Source: Mariprofundaceae bacterium
Lineage (GTDB): Bacteria > Pseudomonadota > Zetaproteobacteria > Mariprofundales > Mariprofundaceae
Length of the DNA: 43,011 bases
Assembly: GCA_015488115.1 (NCBI GenBank)
Contig: WFOK01000057.1
Location: 1-43,011, forward strand
Direction: 5' to 3'
Shown: piece by piece, positions 17,303-25,541 of the stretch
Layout: every line of letters starts with the position of its first letter
Position numbering within the stretch: position 1 is the first letter of the stretch
Made by a program: the position numbers and the translations under genes
The notes under the pieces: generated by a model
What the model was told of the DNA's origin: nothing
Database searches by the model: none
The model's input: the letters and a program-made list of their open reading frames with translations, nothing else

Positions 17303-18553
17303 ATGATGCCCTACGCCCGGGAAACGGAGCTGGCTTCAGGGCTGCGGGTGATCTCGCTCAACATGCCGCAGGCCCAGACCGTTGCCCTTGGCCTGTTCGC
17401 GGATATTGGCAGCCGCGACGAATCGTCGGTCATGCACGGAGCCAGCCATGCACTCGAACACATGGTTTTCAAGGGCGCGGGTCCCTGGGATGTGCATGCG
17501 CTTTCCGAGCGGCTTGATGCGCTCGGTGGCAATGCCAATGCGTACACTTCGCGGGAGCGCACTTGTTTCCACATGCAGGTGCTTCATGAGTCATGGAACG
17601 AGGCGTTGGAGCTTCTTGCCGCCATGCTGTGTTCACCCCATCTGCCGCAGGATGAGTGGGACAAGGAGCGAGAGGTCATCTACTCGGAGATGGCCATGGT
17701 GGAGGATTCACCGGAAGACTGGGTCATGGACCAGCATGTTAGCGCCCTGTTTCCAGACCATGCCTTGGGAAGAAGCATTCTGGGCACCCGTTCGTCTCTG
17801 GCCGCACTGCAGGTCGAGGACCTTCGTCGGTATCTCGAGGGCAATTACGGCGGATCGCGTCTATTGCTGGCTGCCGCAGGCAACATCCGGCATGAGGCGC
17901 TGGTGGAGGCCGCATCCGCCATTCCATGGCGGCCAGCGTCCAGGCGCATGTCCCGGCAGGTGCCCGTTCCTTCGGCTGGCGTGCAGCCGCTGATCAGGGA
18001 AGGCGAGCAGGCCCATCTGTTGATATCCTGGCCCTGCATCCACGCTTCATCCGGGCAGCGTCCCTTGGCCTGGCTGGCGAACCAGATGCTTGGCGGAGGC
18101 ATGAGTTCGCATCTGTTCAGGGAGATTCGGGAAAAGCGGGGGCTGGCCTACAGCATCTCCTCTCATTTGAACATGCTGAGTGATGTGGGCACCTGGGGGA
18201 TTTCCTGCAGTTGCTCCCCCGAGCATGGCCAGCGTTGCATCGATGTGCTCAGGCAGGCCCTCGATGCGTTTGTCCGGCAGCTCAATGAACGGGATCTGGA
18301 CCGGGCCAAAAGCCAGCTCCGGGTACAGTTGCGCATGGGCATGGATTCGGTGGAGGGGCAGATGCTTTATCTTGGCTCGAGGCTGGATGAGCCTGTGCTC
18401 AGATCCCCCGCAGAATGGGCCGAGGCCGTTGATGCCGTCGAACTTGACGAGCTCATCGAATGGACAGATGGACAACTGGCCAAGACAGCGCTCTGGACCG
18501 TGGCCGCCCCAGAAGAGAGGCTGCCGGAAATGCTGAGCAGTCTGGATGTATGA
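17303..18553 (+). CDS. M16 family zinc peptidase
   Basis: A 416-residue processing-peptidase-like protein of the insulinase/M16B family. The inverted zinc motif HxxEH is present as H49-A-L-E52-H53, and the third ligand E129 in REVIYSEM lies exactly 76 residues after H53, as expected. A C-terminal half with GGGMSSHLFREIREKRGLAY is the substrate-binding R/Y motif. All catalytic residues are intact. The start may be either ATG of the pair at 17303/17306; the Shine-Dalgarno is weak. Position after pnp is common in alpha-, delta- and Gram-positive lineages. Its substrate is unknown. Confidence 0.92.
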   Translation: MMPYARETELASGLRVISLNMPQAQTVALGLFADIGSRDESSVMHGASHALEHMVFKGAGPWDVHALSERLDALGGNANAYTSRERTCFHMQVLHESWNEALELLAAMLCSPHLPQDEWDKEREVIYSEMAMVEDSPEDWVMDQHVSALFPDHALGRSILGTRSSLAALQVEDLRRYLEGNYGGSRLLLAAAGNIRHEALVEAASAIPWRPASRRMSRQVPVPSAGVQPLIREGEQAHLLISWPCIHASSGQRPLAWLANQMLGGGMSSHLFREIREKRGLAYSISSHLNMLSDVGTWGISCSCSPEHGQRCIDVLRQALDAFVRQLNERDLDRAKSQLRVQLRMGMDSVEGQMLYLGSRLDEPVLRSPAEWAEAVDAVELDELIEWTDGQLAKTALWTVAAPEERLPEMLSSLDV

Positions 18554-18595
18554 TGCGGCCCGCTGGCCGTCATTTCACTCCGCAAGAGCCCCTGC

Positions 18596-18601
18596 TAGCC
18601 T
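18596..18601 (+). promoter_or_regulatory. Possible -10 element of a leaderless cysE transcript
   Basis: TAGCCT ends exactly 6 nt before the cysE ATG and no Shine-Dalgarno is visible. The -35 position (ATTTCA or TTTCAC) is weak. Confidence 0.3.
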
Positions 18602-18607
18602 TGCCTC

Positions 18608-19345
18608 ATGTTTGAACGACTCCGTGAAGACATTCGCATGGCGTTCGACCGAGACCCGGCCACCCGGTCAGTCTGGGAGGTGTTCACATGCTATCCGGGA
18701 CTGCATGCCGTTTGGGGCTATCGTGTGGCGCATTTTCTGTGGCAGCATGGCTTCAAGTGGCTTGGCCGGTTCGTGTCCCATCTCATGCGCTGGTTCACCG
18801 GCATTGAAATTCATCCCGGTGCTCGGATCGGCAGGCGCTTTTTCATCGATCATGGCATGGGCGTGGTGATCGGCGAGACGACCGAGATCGGAGATGATGT
18901 GACGCTGTATCATGGGGTGACGCTGGGGGGAACGACTTGGGAAAGGACAAAGCGCCACCCCACCCTGGGCGATGGTGTCATCGTCGGGGCGGGAGCCAAG
19001 GTTCTGGGGCCGATCACGATTGGCGAGCAATCGCGCATCGGCGCGAACTCGGTTGTGCTCCGTGACGTACCTCCCCATTCGACAGTTGTGGGCATTCCCG
19101 GAACCATCGTGGGATCCACGGAGTCCCTGATTGAGAATGGCAGAATCAATCTGGATCACCATTTGCTGGCCAATCCGGTGGCGGAAGCCTTGGAGCATGT
19201 GCTCAAGATGATCGACGACGTCAATGCCCGCATCGATGCCTTCCATCCCGAAAGCAGCAAAGACAAACGCAGCAAGGATCTGGAACAGGATCTGCACAAG
19301 GAGCAGGAAAAGCTGGAACGCTTTCTTGGAGGAGGAGGCATCTAG
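18608..19345 (+). CDS. cysE: Serine O-acetyltransferase, EpsC type
   Basis: This enzyme acetylates L-serine to O-acetylserine, the acceptor for sulfide in cysteine synthesis. The 245-residue protein has the short N-terminal helical region of the epsilon type ([16 protein letters not shown]) and left-handed beta-helix hexapeptide repeats ([30 protein letters not shown]). It lacks the longer N-terminal domain of E. coli CysE. The tail beyond residue 205 is a charged coiled coil ([17 protein letters not shown]). It lies directly upstream of iscR-iscS, so cysteine formation and cysteine desulfuration are adjacent. The ATG has no Shine-Dalgarno. Confidence 0.95.
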   Translation: MFERLREDIRMAFDRDPATRSVWEVFTCYPGLHAVWGYRVAHFLWQHGFKWLGRFVSHLMRWFTGIEIHPGARIGRRFFIDHGMGVVIGETTEIGDDVTLYHGVTLGGTTWERTKRHPTLGDGVIVGAGAKVLGPITIGEQSRIGANSVVLRDVPPHSTVVGIPGTIVGSTESLIENGRINLDHHLLANPVAEALEHVLKMIDDVNARIDAFHPESSKDKRSKDLEQDLHKEQEKLERFLGGGGI

Positions 19346-19373
19346 CCTTTTTGCCGCTTCCAGCTTGCCTCAA

Positions 19374-19398
19374 ATACTTGACCAAAACAGTACGGTAT
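19374..19398 (+). promoter_or_regulatory. Type 1 IscR-binding site
   Basis: A 25-bp imperfect palindrome runs from ATACTTGACC to AGTACGGTAT with AAAAC between. It agrees with the type 1 IscR consensus (ATASYYGAC...AGT...STAT) at 22 of 25 positions by eye. It overlaps the -35 and spacer of the iscR promoter, the expected position for repression by [2Fe-2S]-IscR. Confidence 0.75.
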
Positions 19399-19405
19399 AT
19401 AATAT
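19378..19405 (+). promoter_or_regulatory. iscR promoter
   Basis: TTGACC (19378-19383), a 16-bp spacer and TAATAT (19400-19405). The IscR site covers the -35 and most of the spacer. The resulting leader would be about 30 nt with GGAGG at 19434-19438. Confidence 0.6.
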
Positions 19406-19444
19406 CCGACCTGGCAGAAGGGTTTTTCTGGCAGGAGGCATGGA

Positions 19445-19942
19445 ATGCGTTTGACGAGCAAGGGACGATACGCCGTATCAGCCATGGTGGATTTGAGCAA
19501 GCAGCAGAACGGAGGGCCCGTAACCCTGGCCGCGATCTCCGAGCGCCAGTTCATTTCGCTTTCCTATCTCGAGCAACTCTTTCGCAAACTCAGGGAGGCT
19601 GGCTTGGTCAATTCCGTCCGCGGTCCGGGCGGTGGCTACACCATGGCGCGCGATCCCTCTGAAATCACGGTTGCGGAAGTCATTCGCGCGGTCAATGAGC
19701 CTGTGCACACGACGATGTGCGAGAATGGCGTTCGCGGATGCCATCGGGGCAACCGCTGTGATACCCACCAGCTCTGGGAGGCCCTGGGCCTTCACATCTA
19801 TCGTTTCCTTGATGCAGTGACCATTCAGCAGGTTCGTGATGGCGAGGTTTTTCTGGACCGGATCGAACTGGTCGATGTTTCCCAGTATCTGAATCAGGGC
19901 GATGAAGTCCGCTTGGATGCCAAGATTGCGTCGGTATCTTGA
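19445..19942 (+). CDS. iscR: Fe-S cluster assembly regulator IscR
   Basis: A 165-residue Rrf2-family transcription factor. It has an N-terminal winged helix (MRLTSKGRYAVSAMVDL, with LSYLEQLFRKLREAGLV as recognition helix and GPGGGY in the wing). Cluster ligands C92, C99, C105 and H108 are all present, matching the Cys3-His set of E. coli with one extra residue between the first two cysteines. In the [2Fe-2S] form it is expected to repress its own operon through the site at 19374-19398. GGAGG precedes the ATG by 6 nt. Its 3' end overlaps iscS by 41 nt if the first iscS ATG is used. Confidence 0.95.
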   Translation: MRLTSKGRYAVSAMVDLSKQQNGGPVTLAAISERQFISLSYLEQLFRKLREAGLVNSVRGPGGGYTMARDPSEITVAEVIRAVNEPVHTTMCENGVRGCHRGNRCDTHQLWEALGLHIYRFLDAVTIQQVRDGEVFLDRIELVDVSQYLNQGDEVRLDAKIASVS

Positions 19943-21071
19943 TCATAACGCCACCTCGCCGATGCGGCCATCTGCCCTTGAGGCCTATGTCGGGGCCGCG
20001 CGAGATCTCGTCGGCAATCCGTCGAGCCTGCATTGGGCGGGACGAGAGGCACGACGAGCGCTTGAGGATGCACGGGAGTCCATAGCGGCATGCATCCATG
20101 CCGATCCCGGCAGCATCGTCTTTACCTCCGGTGGCACCGAGTCTGACAATATAGCCATTCAGGGCGTCCTCCATGCCTCTGCTCCGGGAAAGATCATAAC
20201 CTCGGCCATTGAGCACCCAGCCGTGCTTCAACCTCTTTCTCGCTGGGCCTCGCGGGAGGCCCGGGAGCAGGGATGGCAACTCGTTCAGGTGCGCCCTGGA
20301 AGCGATGGCAGGGTGTCGGCCGAGGACTTCATCAGCCGAATTGATGATTCGACCAGGCTTGTCTGCATCATGTGGGCCAACAACGAGACCGGCGTCATTC
20401 AGCCTGTGAAGGAAATTGTCCGCCATTGCCGCGTCACGGGGGTGCCCGTGCTTGTGGATGCCGTTCAGGCCCTGGGGAAACTTTCCCTGGACTGTCTGAC
20501 CCTGGATGCTGATTTCGTGGCCTTGTCCGCGCACAAGATTGGCGGTCCTCGAGGCGTCGGTGCCTTGGTCGTCAGGCGGGGTGTCAAGGTACGGGAGTTG
20601 GCCCCTGGTGGCGGGCAGGAGCGCAAGCGCCGCTCCGGCACGGAAAATGTTCCCGGCGTCGTGGCCTTTGCCGCTGCTCTTCGAGAGGCCGACTTCTCAT
20701 CGTATGCGAGTATGCGGGATGCATTCGAACGGGCCCTTGAGGAAACCATTCCGGATGCCGTCGTGTTTGGTCGCGAAGCGGAGCGGGTAGCCAATACCAG
20801 TCTGTTTTCGATTCCTGGGCTGGACGGGGAGACCCTGCTGATGCAACTGGATCTGGCCGGATTCGCCGTGGCTTCCGGATCGGCCTGTTCGTCGGGCAAG
20901 CGCGAGCCCTCCCATGTGCTGCTGGCCATGGGAGTGAAATCAGGGCTTGCCCGCAGCGCCGTGAGGATCAGCTTCGGCCCGGGCAATGTCCGGGATGATG
21001 GCCTGGCGCTTGTCCGGGAACTCGGACGCATAAGGCAGCGCTTGCGGACCATGGCGGGTGTGGTCTCATAA
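19902..21071 (+). CDS. iscS: Cysteine desulfurase
   Basis: A PLP enzyme that takes sulfur from cysteine for Fe-S clusters and thio-modifications. The 389-residue protein has YLDHNATSPM at the start, TSGGTESDN, H105, PLP lysine K212 in SAHKIGGPRG, and the persulfide cysteine C329 in SGSACSSGKREPSHVL. Length and ending fit the NifS/IscS class. The start could be the ATG at 19902 or the one at 19917; both are inside iscR. The gene after it is an A-type scaffold, and no iscU, hscA, hscB or fdx follows. Confidence 0.93.
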   Translation: MKSAWMPRLRRYLDHNATSPMRPSALEAYVGAARDLVGNPSSLHWAGREARRALEDARESIAACIHADPGSIVFTSGGTESDNIAIQGVLHASAPGKIITSAIEHPAVLQPLSRWASREAREQGWQLVQVRPGSDGRVSAEDFISRIDDSTRLVCIMWANNETGVIQPVKEIVRHCRVTGVPVLVDAVQALGKLSLDCLTLDADFVALSAHKIGGPRGVGALVVRRGVKVRELAPGGGQERKRRSGTENVPGVVAFAAALREADFSSYASMRDAFERALEETIPDAVVFGREAERVANTSLFSIPGLDGETLLMQLDLAGFAVASGSACSSGKREPSHVLLAMGVKSGLARSAVRISFGPGNVRDDGLALVRELGRIRQRLRTMAGVVS

Positions 21072-21082
21072 GGAGTGGATGT

Positions 21083-21415
21083 ATGGATGTTGAAATCGTA
21101 TTGACCGATTCAGCTCGTCAACGCATGAAGGAGCTGCTCAAGCAGAGGCCCTGTGCTGGTTTGCGCCTGAGCCTGCGCCAAGCCGGATGCTCTGGTTACG
21201 AATATGTGCTGGATTATGTCGAGCAGGCGAAGCCATCCGACCTGAGGGTCGATCTTGGGGCCGGATCTCTCTATGTGGACAGCTCTTCCTACGAGCTTGG
21301 CCTGAAGGGGGTGCGGATCGATTTTCAGCAGGATCTTCTTTCCTCGTCTTTTGTCTATCACAATCCAAACGTCCAGGGTGAATGCGGTTGCGGGGCATCC
21401 GTCTCATTTGGCTGA
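21083..21415 (+). CDS. iscA: A-type Fe-S carrier (IscA/SufA/ErpA family)
   Basis: A 110-residue HesB/IscA-family protein. The three cluster-binding cysteines are C36 (GCSGYEY), C101 and C103 (ECGCG), with the family spacing of 64 residues between the first two. A-type carriers accept clusters from scaffolds and deliver them to target proteins. It lies 11 bp after iscS with a well-placed AAGGAGTGG. Whether it acts as IscA or ErpA cannot be told from sequence; the operon position favours IscA. Confidence 0.9.
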   Translation: MDVEIVLTDSARQRMKELLKQRPCAGLRLSLRQAGCSGYEYVLDYVEQAKPSDLRVDLGAGSLYVDSSSYELGLKGVRIDFQQDLLSSSFVYHNPNVQGECGCGASVSFG

Positions 21416-21435
21416 GTCCGTTCTTGGGCTGAAGG

Positions 21436-21471
21436 TGAAACAGGCGTAGGCTGCCGGGAGGAGGTGTTTCA
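21436..21471 (+). repeat. Inverted repeat enclosing a ribosome-binding site
   Basis: TGAAACA (21436-21442) and TGTTTCA (21465-21471) are perfect inverted copies 22 nt apart. The GGAGGAGG Shine-Dalgarno lies between them and the last base is the A of the start codon. In RNA this could form a 7-bp stem that hides the start. Confidence 0.45.
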
Positions 21472-21992
21472 TGTCTTATGTTCTGCTTTCGATTTCCGGG
21501 CATGATCGGCCGGGGATCGTCCGGGATGTCGCCGAGGCCATGTTGCATCTGTCCGCGAACATCGAGGACTCTTCGATGACGGCATTGCGGGGAAGGTTTG
21601 CAATGATGCTGATTGTGCGCTTACCCGAGGAGATGGGCCTGAGCGAACTGAAAGCGGCGCTGGCTGATCTGGAACGGCGTACCGGGTTGACCATTCAGTC
21701 CCAGCCCTTGAGCCGGGAGGAAGTTTCACGCTCGACGCCTGAGCCAGACTGCGTTGTGACCGTGCATGGAGCTGATCAGTTGGGCATCGTCTATGAGGTG
21801 TCCAATGCCCTGGCTGAACAGGGCATTTCCATCGTCGATGTTTCCACGCAGGTGCGGGAGGGCGTTTACATCATGGCTCTGGAGGCACATGCCGGGGACA
21901 GGCTCGATGAACTGGGTGGGGTCTTGCGAGAAGTGGCCGAGCGACTGAATGTGGATATCGAGTGCCATCGGCTTGACCAGGCAGTGCTCTGA
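21471..21992 (+). CDS. Double ACT-domain protein (GcvR-like)
   Basis: A 173-residue protein of two tandem ACT domains: SISGHDRPGIVRDVAEA at about residues 7-23 and VHGADQLGIVYEVSNALAE at about 98-116. This is the organisation of GcvR, the accessory repressor of the glycine cleavage operon, and of related amino-acid sensors. No DNA-binding domain is present, so it must act through a partner. No gcv genes are in the window. GGAGGAGG precedes the start, inside an inverted repeat. A name beyond 'GcvR-like' would be speculative. Confidence 0.85.
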   Translation: MSYVLLSISGHDRPGIVRDVAEAMLHLSANIEDSSMTALRGRFAMMLIVRLPEEMGLSELKAALADLERRTGLTIQSQPLSREEVSRSTPEPDCVVTVHGADQLGIVYEVSNALAEQGISIVDVSTQVREGVYIMALEAHAGDRLDELGGVLREVAERLNVDIECHRLDQAVL

Positions 21993-22004
21993 CCGCCCTC
22001 CGGC

Positions 22005-22523
22005 ATGACTGCTGGGCAGCAGGCGCTCGAGGCGCCCGTGATCCTGACCTACCCCGACGCCCGTTTACGCAGGGTGGCCAGGGCGGTCGCCCCCGATGAT
22101 GCATCCCTGCCTCTTGCGCTACGGCAGCTCGAGCAGGCCATGGGTGCAGGGCCGGGGGCCGTGGGCATAGCCGCCCCGCAGATCGGGCTGGATCAACGCA
22201 TCATCATCGTGGACTGTTCAGCGGCCCGGCGGCCCTGTCGCCATCACGGCCGGTTGGTCATGCTGAATCCAGTCATCGAAGATCGTCACGGGCGCGTGCT
22301 TGGTCGGGAGGGCTGTCTGTCCGTGCCCGATTGGGTGGGCATGGTACCCCGATCGCAATGGATCCGGGTTTCCTTTCTGAGCCCCGAAGGGGAGACAAGG
22401 CGCATCGAAAGCTCAGGCTTTGAGGCTCGCGTCATTCAGCATGAGATGGACCATCTCGATGGCATTTTGTTCATCGATCGGGTTGTCTCCGTTCGGGATT
22501 TGGTCCGCAGAACGAAAGGCTAG
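22005..22523 (+). CDS. def: Peptide deformylase
   Basis: The enzyme removes the N-formyl group from nascent proteins. The 172-residue protein carries all three metal-site motifs: GAVGIAAPQ (motif 1), EGCLSVP (motif 2, with the metal cysteine) and QHEMDHLDG (motif 3, HExxH). The ATG at 22005 has no strong Shine-Dalgarno and is 12 bp after the ACT gene. It is not next to fmt, its usual partner, so this could be a second deformylase. The catalytic residues are intact. Confidence 0.93.
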   Translation: MTAGQQALEAPVILTYPDARLRRVARAVAPDDASLPLALRQLEQAMGAGPGAVGIAAPQIGLDQRIIIVDCSAARRPCRHHGRLVMLNPVIEDRHGRVLGREGCLSVPDWVGMVPRSQWIRVSFLSPEGETRRIESSGFEARVIQHEMDHLDGILFIDRVVSVRDLVRRTKG

Positions 22524-22563
22524 GCTTGCATTGGTTGTCGGCAGGGTAAGGATAGGCGCCAAC

Positions 22564-23760
22564 ATGCGCGTATCGTCTGGAATCATCTTGCTGTTGATGC
22601 TGCTGCTTGGACATCAGGCATGGGCTGGCGATGTCAGCATACGTGATTTTCGGCTGTGGACGGCCCCCGACCATACCCGCTTGGTGCTGGATCTCGATCG
22701 CGCCGTTGACTATCAGGTGTTTCGGCTCCACAACCCCGAGCGGGTCGTTGTCGACTTGCGGCATGCTGTCCTGAAAGCGGAGCCTGCCAAGCTCAAGCTT
22801 CCCGATCCGGTTGTGCAAGCCATTCGGCATGGCAGGCCGGAAAAGTCAATGCTGAGACTGGTGATCGATGTCCGGGAGAAGGTTCGCCCCCGCTCGTTTC
22901 TGCTCAAGCCCATGGCGGGCAAGCCCCACCGGTTGGTCATCGATCTGATGCGCGAACAGCAAAGGCCCAAGGCCGCGCTTACGGCCGCCGGCAGCCGCCA
23001 TGCCAAGGCGCTTGTCATTGCCGTGGACGCAGGCCATGGAGGGGAGGATCCCGGCGCCATCGGGCCGCATGGCGTCAAGGAAAAGACCGTCACGCTGGCT
23101 GTGGCCAAAAAGCTGGCTGCCCTGATCGACAGTACGCCGGGCATGCGTGCCGTTTTGATTCGCAAGGGCGATTATTTCGTGCCGCTCAAAAAGCGGGTGC
23201 GTCTTGCCAGACAGGCTCATGCGGATCTGATGATCAGCATTCATGCGGATGCGGTTCGTACCCGTTCCGTCAAGGGAGCCAGCGTCTATACGCTGTCGGA
23301 GCGCGGAGCCACGCCTGACAAGGCCGCCGAAGCCCTTGCGGCCAAGGAAAACGCTGCTGATGAGGTTGGTGGCGTGTCCATCGACGAGGAGGTTGATGAC
23401 CCCATGGTCAGCAGGATTCTGGGCGACATGTTCCGGCGGGATGCGCTGAATTCCTCTCAGATTCTGGCGGAGAAGCTGCTGGCCCAGTTGAGGAAGGCTG
23501 GCCCATTGAAATATCGCACGCCCAAGCGCGCCCGCTTTGTCGTGCTTGGTGCCCTGGAGATCCCCAGTGCTTTGGTCGAGCTCGACTATATCTCGAATCC
23601 GAGCAGGGAACGCAAGCTGACCGATGGGCGTCATCAGCTGCGCCTTGCTCAGGCCCTGCTTGAGGCCAGCAAGCAGTTTTTCAGGCAGATGGGGCGTCTG
23701 GATGAGCGAGCCGGAAAGACGGCGCGCAATGACCGCGTTTCGGGCATGATCGGTTCCTGA
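22564..23760 (+). CDS. amiC: N-acetylmuramoyl-L-alanine amidase, AmiC type
   Basis: A 398-residue periplasmic enzyme that cleaves peptide stems from peptidoglycan and separates daughter cells. It has a signal peptide ending in HQAWA|GD, an AMIN domain at about 24-130 for septal targeting, and an Amidase_3 domain from about 155. Zinc-site motifs are visible in VDAGHGGEDPG and SIHADA, with VELDYISNP near the end. An open frame continues upstream but the ATG at 22564, followed by the signal peptide, is clearly the start; AAGGATAGG lies upstream. Its stop overlaps the msbA start by one base (TGATG). Confidence 0.93.
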   Translation: MRVSSGIILLLMLLLGHQAWAGDVSIRDFRLWTAPDHTRLVLDLDRAVDYQVFRLHNPERVVVDLRHAVLKAEPAKLKLPDPVVQAIRHGRPEKSMLRLVIDVREKVRPRSFLLKPMAGKPHRLVIDLMREQQRPKAALTAAGSRHAKALVIAVDAGHGGEDPGAIGPHGVKEKTVTLAVAKKLAALIDSTPGMRAVLIRKGDYFVPLKKRVRLARQAHADLMISIHADAVRTRSVKGASVYTLSERGATPDKAAEALAAKENAADEVGGVSIDEEVDDPMVSRILGDMFRRDALNSSQILAEKLLAQLRKAGPLKYRTPKRARFVVLGALEIPSALVELDYISNPSRERKLTDGRHQLRLAQALLEASKQFFRQMGRLDERAGKTARNDRVSGMIGS

Positions 23761-25541
23761 TGAGATTGTCGCTTTACCGGCGCCTGCTCGGCTTTCTCCG
23801 ACCGTATCGAGGACGGGTGGCCATTGCCGTGTCATGCATGGTGATCCTGGCCGCCTGCACGGCGGCGCTCGCATGGGCGCTGAAGCCGGCTTTGGATGAG
23901 GCTCTGACCGGCGAGAATCAGCGTATGATCTACATCATTCCCATGCTGATCATTGGCCTTTACATCATCAAGGGGGCGGCGTACTACGGCCAAGCCTATT
24001 TGATGGGTTACATCGGACAGCGGGTCATCTACGATTTGCGCAACCGCCTCTATGAACACTTGGTGGGTCAGTCCCTCGCCTTTTTCACCCATCGCAAGAC
24101 CGGCGAGTTGATCGCGCGCATCAGCTACGACGTGACCTTGGTGCAGTCCGCCGTCAGCACGGCCGTCACGGCCCTGATGCGCGATGCAATCTCGATCGTT
24201 TTTCTGGCGGGTGTCATCTTTGTCCAGGACTGGCAGCTCGCCCTGATCGCCATGCTCGTCTTTCCGGCCGTTGTCTATCCCATCGCCCGGTTCGGTCGCA
24301 GGATGCGTCGGGCGACCCTCGACGGCCAAGTGTCCATGGGGGCATTGACGAGCCTGATGGAAGAAACCGTGGCCGGCATTCGCGTGGTCAAGGCCTTCGG
24401 CATGGAGGACTATGAGAAGCGTCGCTTCAGGCGGTTCACGCGGGATTTTCTCGAGCATCAGCTCAAGGCATTCAGGGTGCATGCATTGTCCTTCCCCATC
24501 ATGGAACTGCTGGCGGGGTTCGGCATCGCCGGCGTGCTGCTGTATGGCGGCCTGCGCGTGTCGGCGGGGGAAACGACGCCAGGCACGCTGATCTCCTTTT
24601 TGGCGGCGGCGCTGATGCTGTATGAACCGGTCAAGCGCCTGAGTCGGGCCAACAATGAAATCCAGCAGGGGCTGGCCGCGGCCGAACGCGTGTTCGAGGT
24701 GCTGGATGAACCGCAGGACATCCAGGACAGGCCCGGAGCTCGAACCTTGCCGGCTTTTCACGACAGCATTGTTTTCGACCATGTCTGGCTGCGCTATCCG
24801 GGGGATGTCCGGGACGTGCTGCAGGATATCTGCCTGACGGTCCGGGCCGGTGAGGTCGTGGCGCTGGTTGGGCGCAGCGGCGCGGGCAAGACATCTCTGG
24901 TCAATCTGGTGCCCAGGTTCATGGATGTGAGCGAGGGAAGCGTGCTGGTTGACGGTCTGGACGTCCGCGAGGTTACCCAGGCTTCATTGAGATCGCAGAT
25001 CGCGCTGGTGACGCAGGAGGTCATCCTGTTCAATGACACCATTCTGAACAACATTGCCTATGGCCATGAGGATGTCGATCTCGAGAAGGTCCGGGCCGTT
25101 GCGAGGGCAGCCAACGCGGATGAGTTCATTCAGAGGTTGCCCCAGGGATACGACACGCTTGTGGGGGAGAGGGGCGTCATTCTTTCCGGCGGGCAGCGCC
25201 AGCGTCTTTCGCTGGCGAGGGCCTTGCTGAAGGATGCGCCCATCCTGATCCTCGATGAGGCGACCAGCGCCCTGGATACGGAATCGGAACGGCTTGTGCA
25301 GCAGGCCATCGACCGCTTGATGGCCGGACGCACGGTTATCGTGATCGCGCATCGTCTCTCGACCATCAGGCATGCGGACCGAATCATCGTGCTCGACAAG
25401 GGCAGGGTCGTGCAGCAAGGATCACACGAAGCGCTTCTGGCTCAGGGCGGACTGTATGCGGAGCTGTATCGCATGCAGTTCGAGCAGGAGCCTGCCGTGT
25501 CGGCGCAAGGCTGCCGAAAGGACGTCGGCGGCTTGCCATGA
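23760..25541 (+). CDS. msbA: Lipid A / lipid flippase ABC transporter MsbA
   Basis: A 593-residue half-transporter fusing a six-helix membrane domain (residues 15-310) to an ATPase. Walker A GRSGAGKTS is near residue 370, the signature LSGGQRQRLSLARALL near 475, and Walker B ILILDEATSALD follows, with an IAHRLST switch. MsbA flips lipid A core across the inner membrane. The ATG at 23760 overlaps the amiC stop by one base. In place of the usual lpxK neighbour it is followed by a DUF374 acyltransferase with a 4-nt overlap. Assignment to MsbA over other lipid exporters rests on length and on this context. Confidence 0.88.
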   Translation: MRLSLYRRLLGFLRPYRGRVAIAVSCMVILAACTAALAWALKPALDEALTGENQRMIYIIPMLIIGLYIIKGAAYYGQAYLMGYIGQRVIYDLRNRLYEHLVGQSLAFFTHRKTGELIARISYDVTLVQSAVSTAVTALMRDAISIVFLAGVIFVQDWQLALIAMLVFPAVVYPIARFGRRMRRATLDGQVSMGALTSLMEETVAGIRVVKAFGMEDYEKRRFRRFTRDFLEHQLKAFRVHALSFPIMELLAGFGIAGVLLYGGLRVSAGETTPGTLISFLAAALMLYEPVKRLSRANNEIQQGLAAAERVFEVLDEPQDIQDRPGARTLPAFHDSIVFDHVWLRYPGDVRDVLQDICLTVRAGEVVALVGRSGAGKTSLVNLVPRFMDVSEGSVLVDGLDVREVTQASLRSQIALVTQEVILFNDTILNNIAYGHEDVDLEKVRAVARAANADEFIQRLPQGYDTLVGERGVILSGGQRQRLSLARALLKDAPILILDEATSALDTESERLVQQAIDRLMAGRTVIVIAHRLSTIRHADRIIVLDKGRVVQQGSHEALLAQGGLYAELYRMQFEQEPAVSAQGCRKDVGGLP

